DNA of 64,000 nt from the NCBI RefSeq assembly GCF_000002985.6, contig NC_003279.8:6324001-6388000 (forward strand). The letters run 5' to 3'. The DNA comes from Caenorhabditis elegans (taxonomy: Eukaryota > Nematoda > Chromadorea > Rhabditida > Rhabditidae). The position numbers and the translations under genes are program-made. The notes under the pieces are model-generated. The model did not search any database, had not been told where the DNA came from, and saw only the letters and a list, made by a program, of their open reading frames with translations. Below are positions 61,085 through 64,000 of the stretch, in pieces (positions within the stretch are counted from its first letter, which is position 1; each line of letters begins with the position of its first letter).

Positions 61085-62375
61085 GATATTCCTCTTATCG
61101 GATTTATTATCGTCCATCCAAACTAGTCATACAATAGCGAAGACGATGACTCTTCTATTTCCTTTCTGTAAAAGATATTTCAATTTATCATAGTCCCACT
61201 ATTCATTTCCTTTTTAGCTTTCCCTCTGTTTCGTCCAAATTCAGGATATTTTTCCCTCGCATTGTTTCGCTCTAGCACACTCGTTTTCTTTTGACTGTTT
61301 TGTTTCTTATTGATAGGTTTAATGCCTAATCCCCTCCCCGACCCATTTTCTCTATGCTATCAGGATCATTTGTTCCTCGAAAATCATCTATCAGATATGT
61401 GATGATCTCTACAATTTTTTAGTTCTTCCCACTATGGCCTTCTCTCCACCCACATTTCCCTGTATTTTAACACGAAAAGTTCAAAACGAGGTACACGTTT
61501 CAACCACACCACATAGCTCTTTTCCCACTCCTTCAATCCTCCCTAAAATACAAATTATATGTACAAACTTTCGAAAAATCAACAAAAAAAATTGCAAACA
61601 TTTGAAAATCCCATTGATTTTTGCGAATTTTCAGAATACGATGACATCCCGTCGGCACCCCCATGCCGCTGAGTTTTGTCTCTCCTAGCAACAACTGAAA
61701 ATTTTCAGATCAATAAGATAAAAAAAAAACGAATCCATTCTTGTTCACTCCCTCTTTATATATGTTTTGCCATATTACCGCCCTCTAGCTACAGTATCCC
61801 ATCTAGATCAACTCCATGTCTTTTATGATTGTACCATAAGTACCTCCCCATTTCATCTCCCCTTTCCCATTATATCCCAAAAAAAAAATCATGTTCCGGT
61901 AACCTTCCTCCTCCGTTTCTTTTGTCCCCTCAATTGCCGTCTCCCACACACCTCTAATTTTTGTATTTATTATATCATTTTTTTTCTCGTCACATGGGTG
62001 TTCATTTTTCTATTGCTCTTTTTTCGGTTCATCAGAACTTTCCACAATTCCTGTTCTGTAATTTTCTCTCCTCTCCTCCGTCTCTCTTTCTCTTTGTCTC
62101 TTTCTCAAAATTCTCGGTTTTCGGTTGAAATTTCACTTTAAGTTATAACAGAAAACAATGATTTATAAATGAACGAGAATTTTAAAAAATGTTGTGAGTT
62201 TCTGTGTGATTGGTTCACTTGAAAGTTGAAATGGGGTTCATATATAAATATACACAGTTACATTGGTTGTAGGAGAAACAAAACGTGGACAAAAAAGAGG
62301 TACTGAAGCTTATAATAACCCGTTAATCGGTATTTTTCACAGGTATTTACATTATTAAAGATAATTATTCATAAA
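61085..62375. other. gld-2 3' UTR and convergent intergenic region
   Basis: It is pyrimidine-rich (CTCC, CTTT runs) and holds the 3' ends of gld-2 (+) and the zinc-finger gene (-), which point towards each other. I see no clear additional gene. The poly(A) site of gld-2 is not obvious. Candidate AAATATAC-like strings lie near 62243. Confidence 0.55.
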
Positions 62376-63606
<1,231 letters not shown>

Positions 63607-64000
63607 AGTTGGATTTATATTTTTAATTTACGACCACATTTATTTTGGAAAACGTTAAAGTTTACATTTCTGCCAAACATTTTTGAAAAAAATCCAATTT
63701 CAAGCGTGATTTTCTGAAACTTTTTAATATAAATTTACAGCTTGAACCTTTTTGAAAACTAAAAACTTGAATTTTCAGGTAAAATATTATTCGAAACGTT
63801 GAAATTTTAGTTTTCTGTCAAAACTATCGGAAAGAACTTGAAGAATTAAAATCCCAGAAAGTTTTTTATCGAAAAAGTGGCATTTCTAACACTCGAGTGG
63901 GCGTGGCTTTTTAGAGACAAGGGCTATACGAGGTGTGACTTCACAAAAATAAAACAGACGACATTATTGTTATATATGTTTGAAAACTGATTTTTTTTCT
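63607..64000. other. Right edge, nothing identified
   Basis: AT-rich sequence with a GAGTGGGCGTGGC string near 63895. It may be an intron or the upstream region of the zinc-finger gene. Confidence 0.5.

Overview
The window is nematode genomic DNA, almost certainly Caenorhabditis elegans chromosome I around the bli-4 locus. The base composition is AT-rich. Genes have short introns that start gt and end in TTTCAG, and many exons are only 50-300 bp. The translated exons match proteins I know from C. elegans: the proprotein convertase BLI-4, the poly(UG) polymerase MUT-2/RDE-3 and the cytoplasmic poly(A) polymerase GLD-2. I built gene models by hand from splice signals and reading-frame phase. 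No alignment or database search was run, so family calls rest on motif recognition.

Layout, left to right. 1-6.2 kb: two small secreted-protein genes (2953-3953 and 5602-6126, both +) with a 958-bp foldback element between them. 6.2-18.2 kb: about 12 kb with no supportable gene, holding hairpins and palindromic repeats and serving as the upstream region of bli-4. 18.2-32.5 kb: bli-4 (+), a common 657-residue protease core followed by at least four alternative 3' modules that all splice in phase 0. One of its introns carries a dead non-LTR retrotransposon (minus strand) nested in a small palindromic repeat. 32.7-34.4 kb: mut-2/rde-3 (-), head-to-head with a coiled-coil gene (34.7-36.2 kb, +). 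36.8-40.1 kb: a KATNIP/KIAA0556-like gene (+). 40.3-42.2 kb: an ataxin-1-type AXH-domain gene (+) facing a decayed inverted copy of its own 5' half. 42.5-43.6 kb: a FAM76-like gene (+). 44.3-45.5 kb: an unrecognised, possibly F-box-like gene (+). 46.0-61.1 kb: gld-2 (+), with a reconstructed 1113-residue long form, two alternative first coding exons, and two GCCGG-type repeat elements inserted just downstream of splice donors. 62.4-63.6 kb: a C2H2 zinc-finger gene (-), possibly continuing beyond the window.

The genes do not form one system. There are two themes. One is secretory-pathway processing: bli-4, whose alternative tails should set soluble or membrane-bound fate and sorting. The other is germline RNA control: MUT-2 and GLD-2, two template-independent nucleotidyltransferases of the same fold whose start codons lie about 12 kb apart.

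The strongest leads are a ubiquitin-interacting-motif-like tail on one BLI-4 isoform, a 2A-like motif plus PHD-like finger in the retrotransposon, the inverted ataxin-1 pseudogene arm, the three-way choice of N-terminus in gld-2, and a minisatellite-filled element with a 9-bp target duplication next to a gld-2 splice donor.
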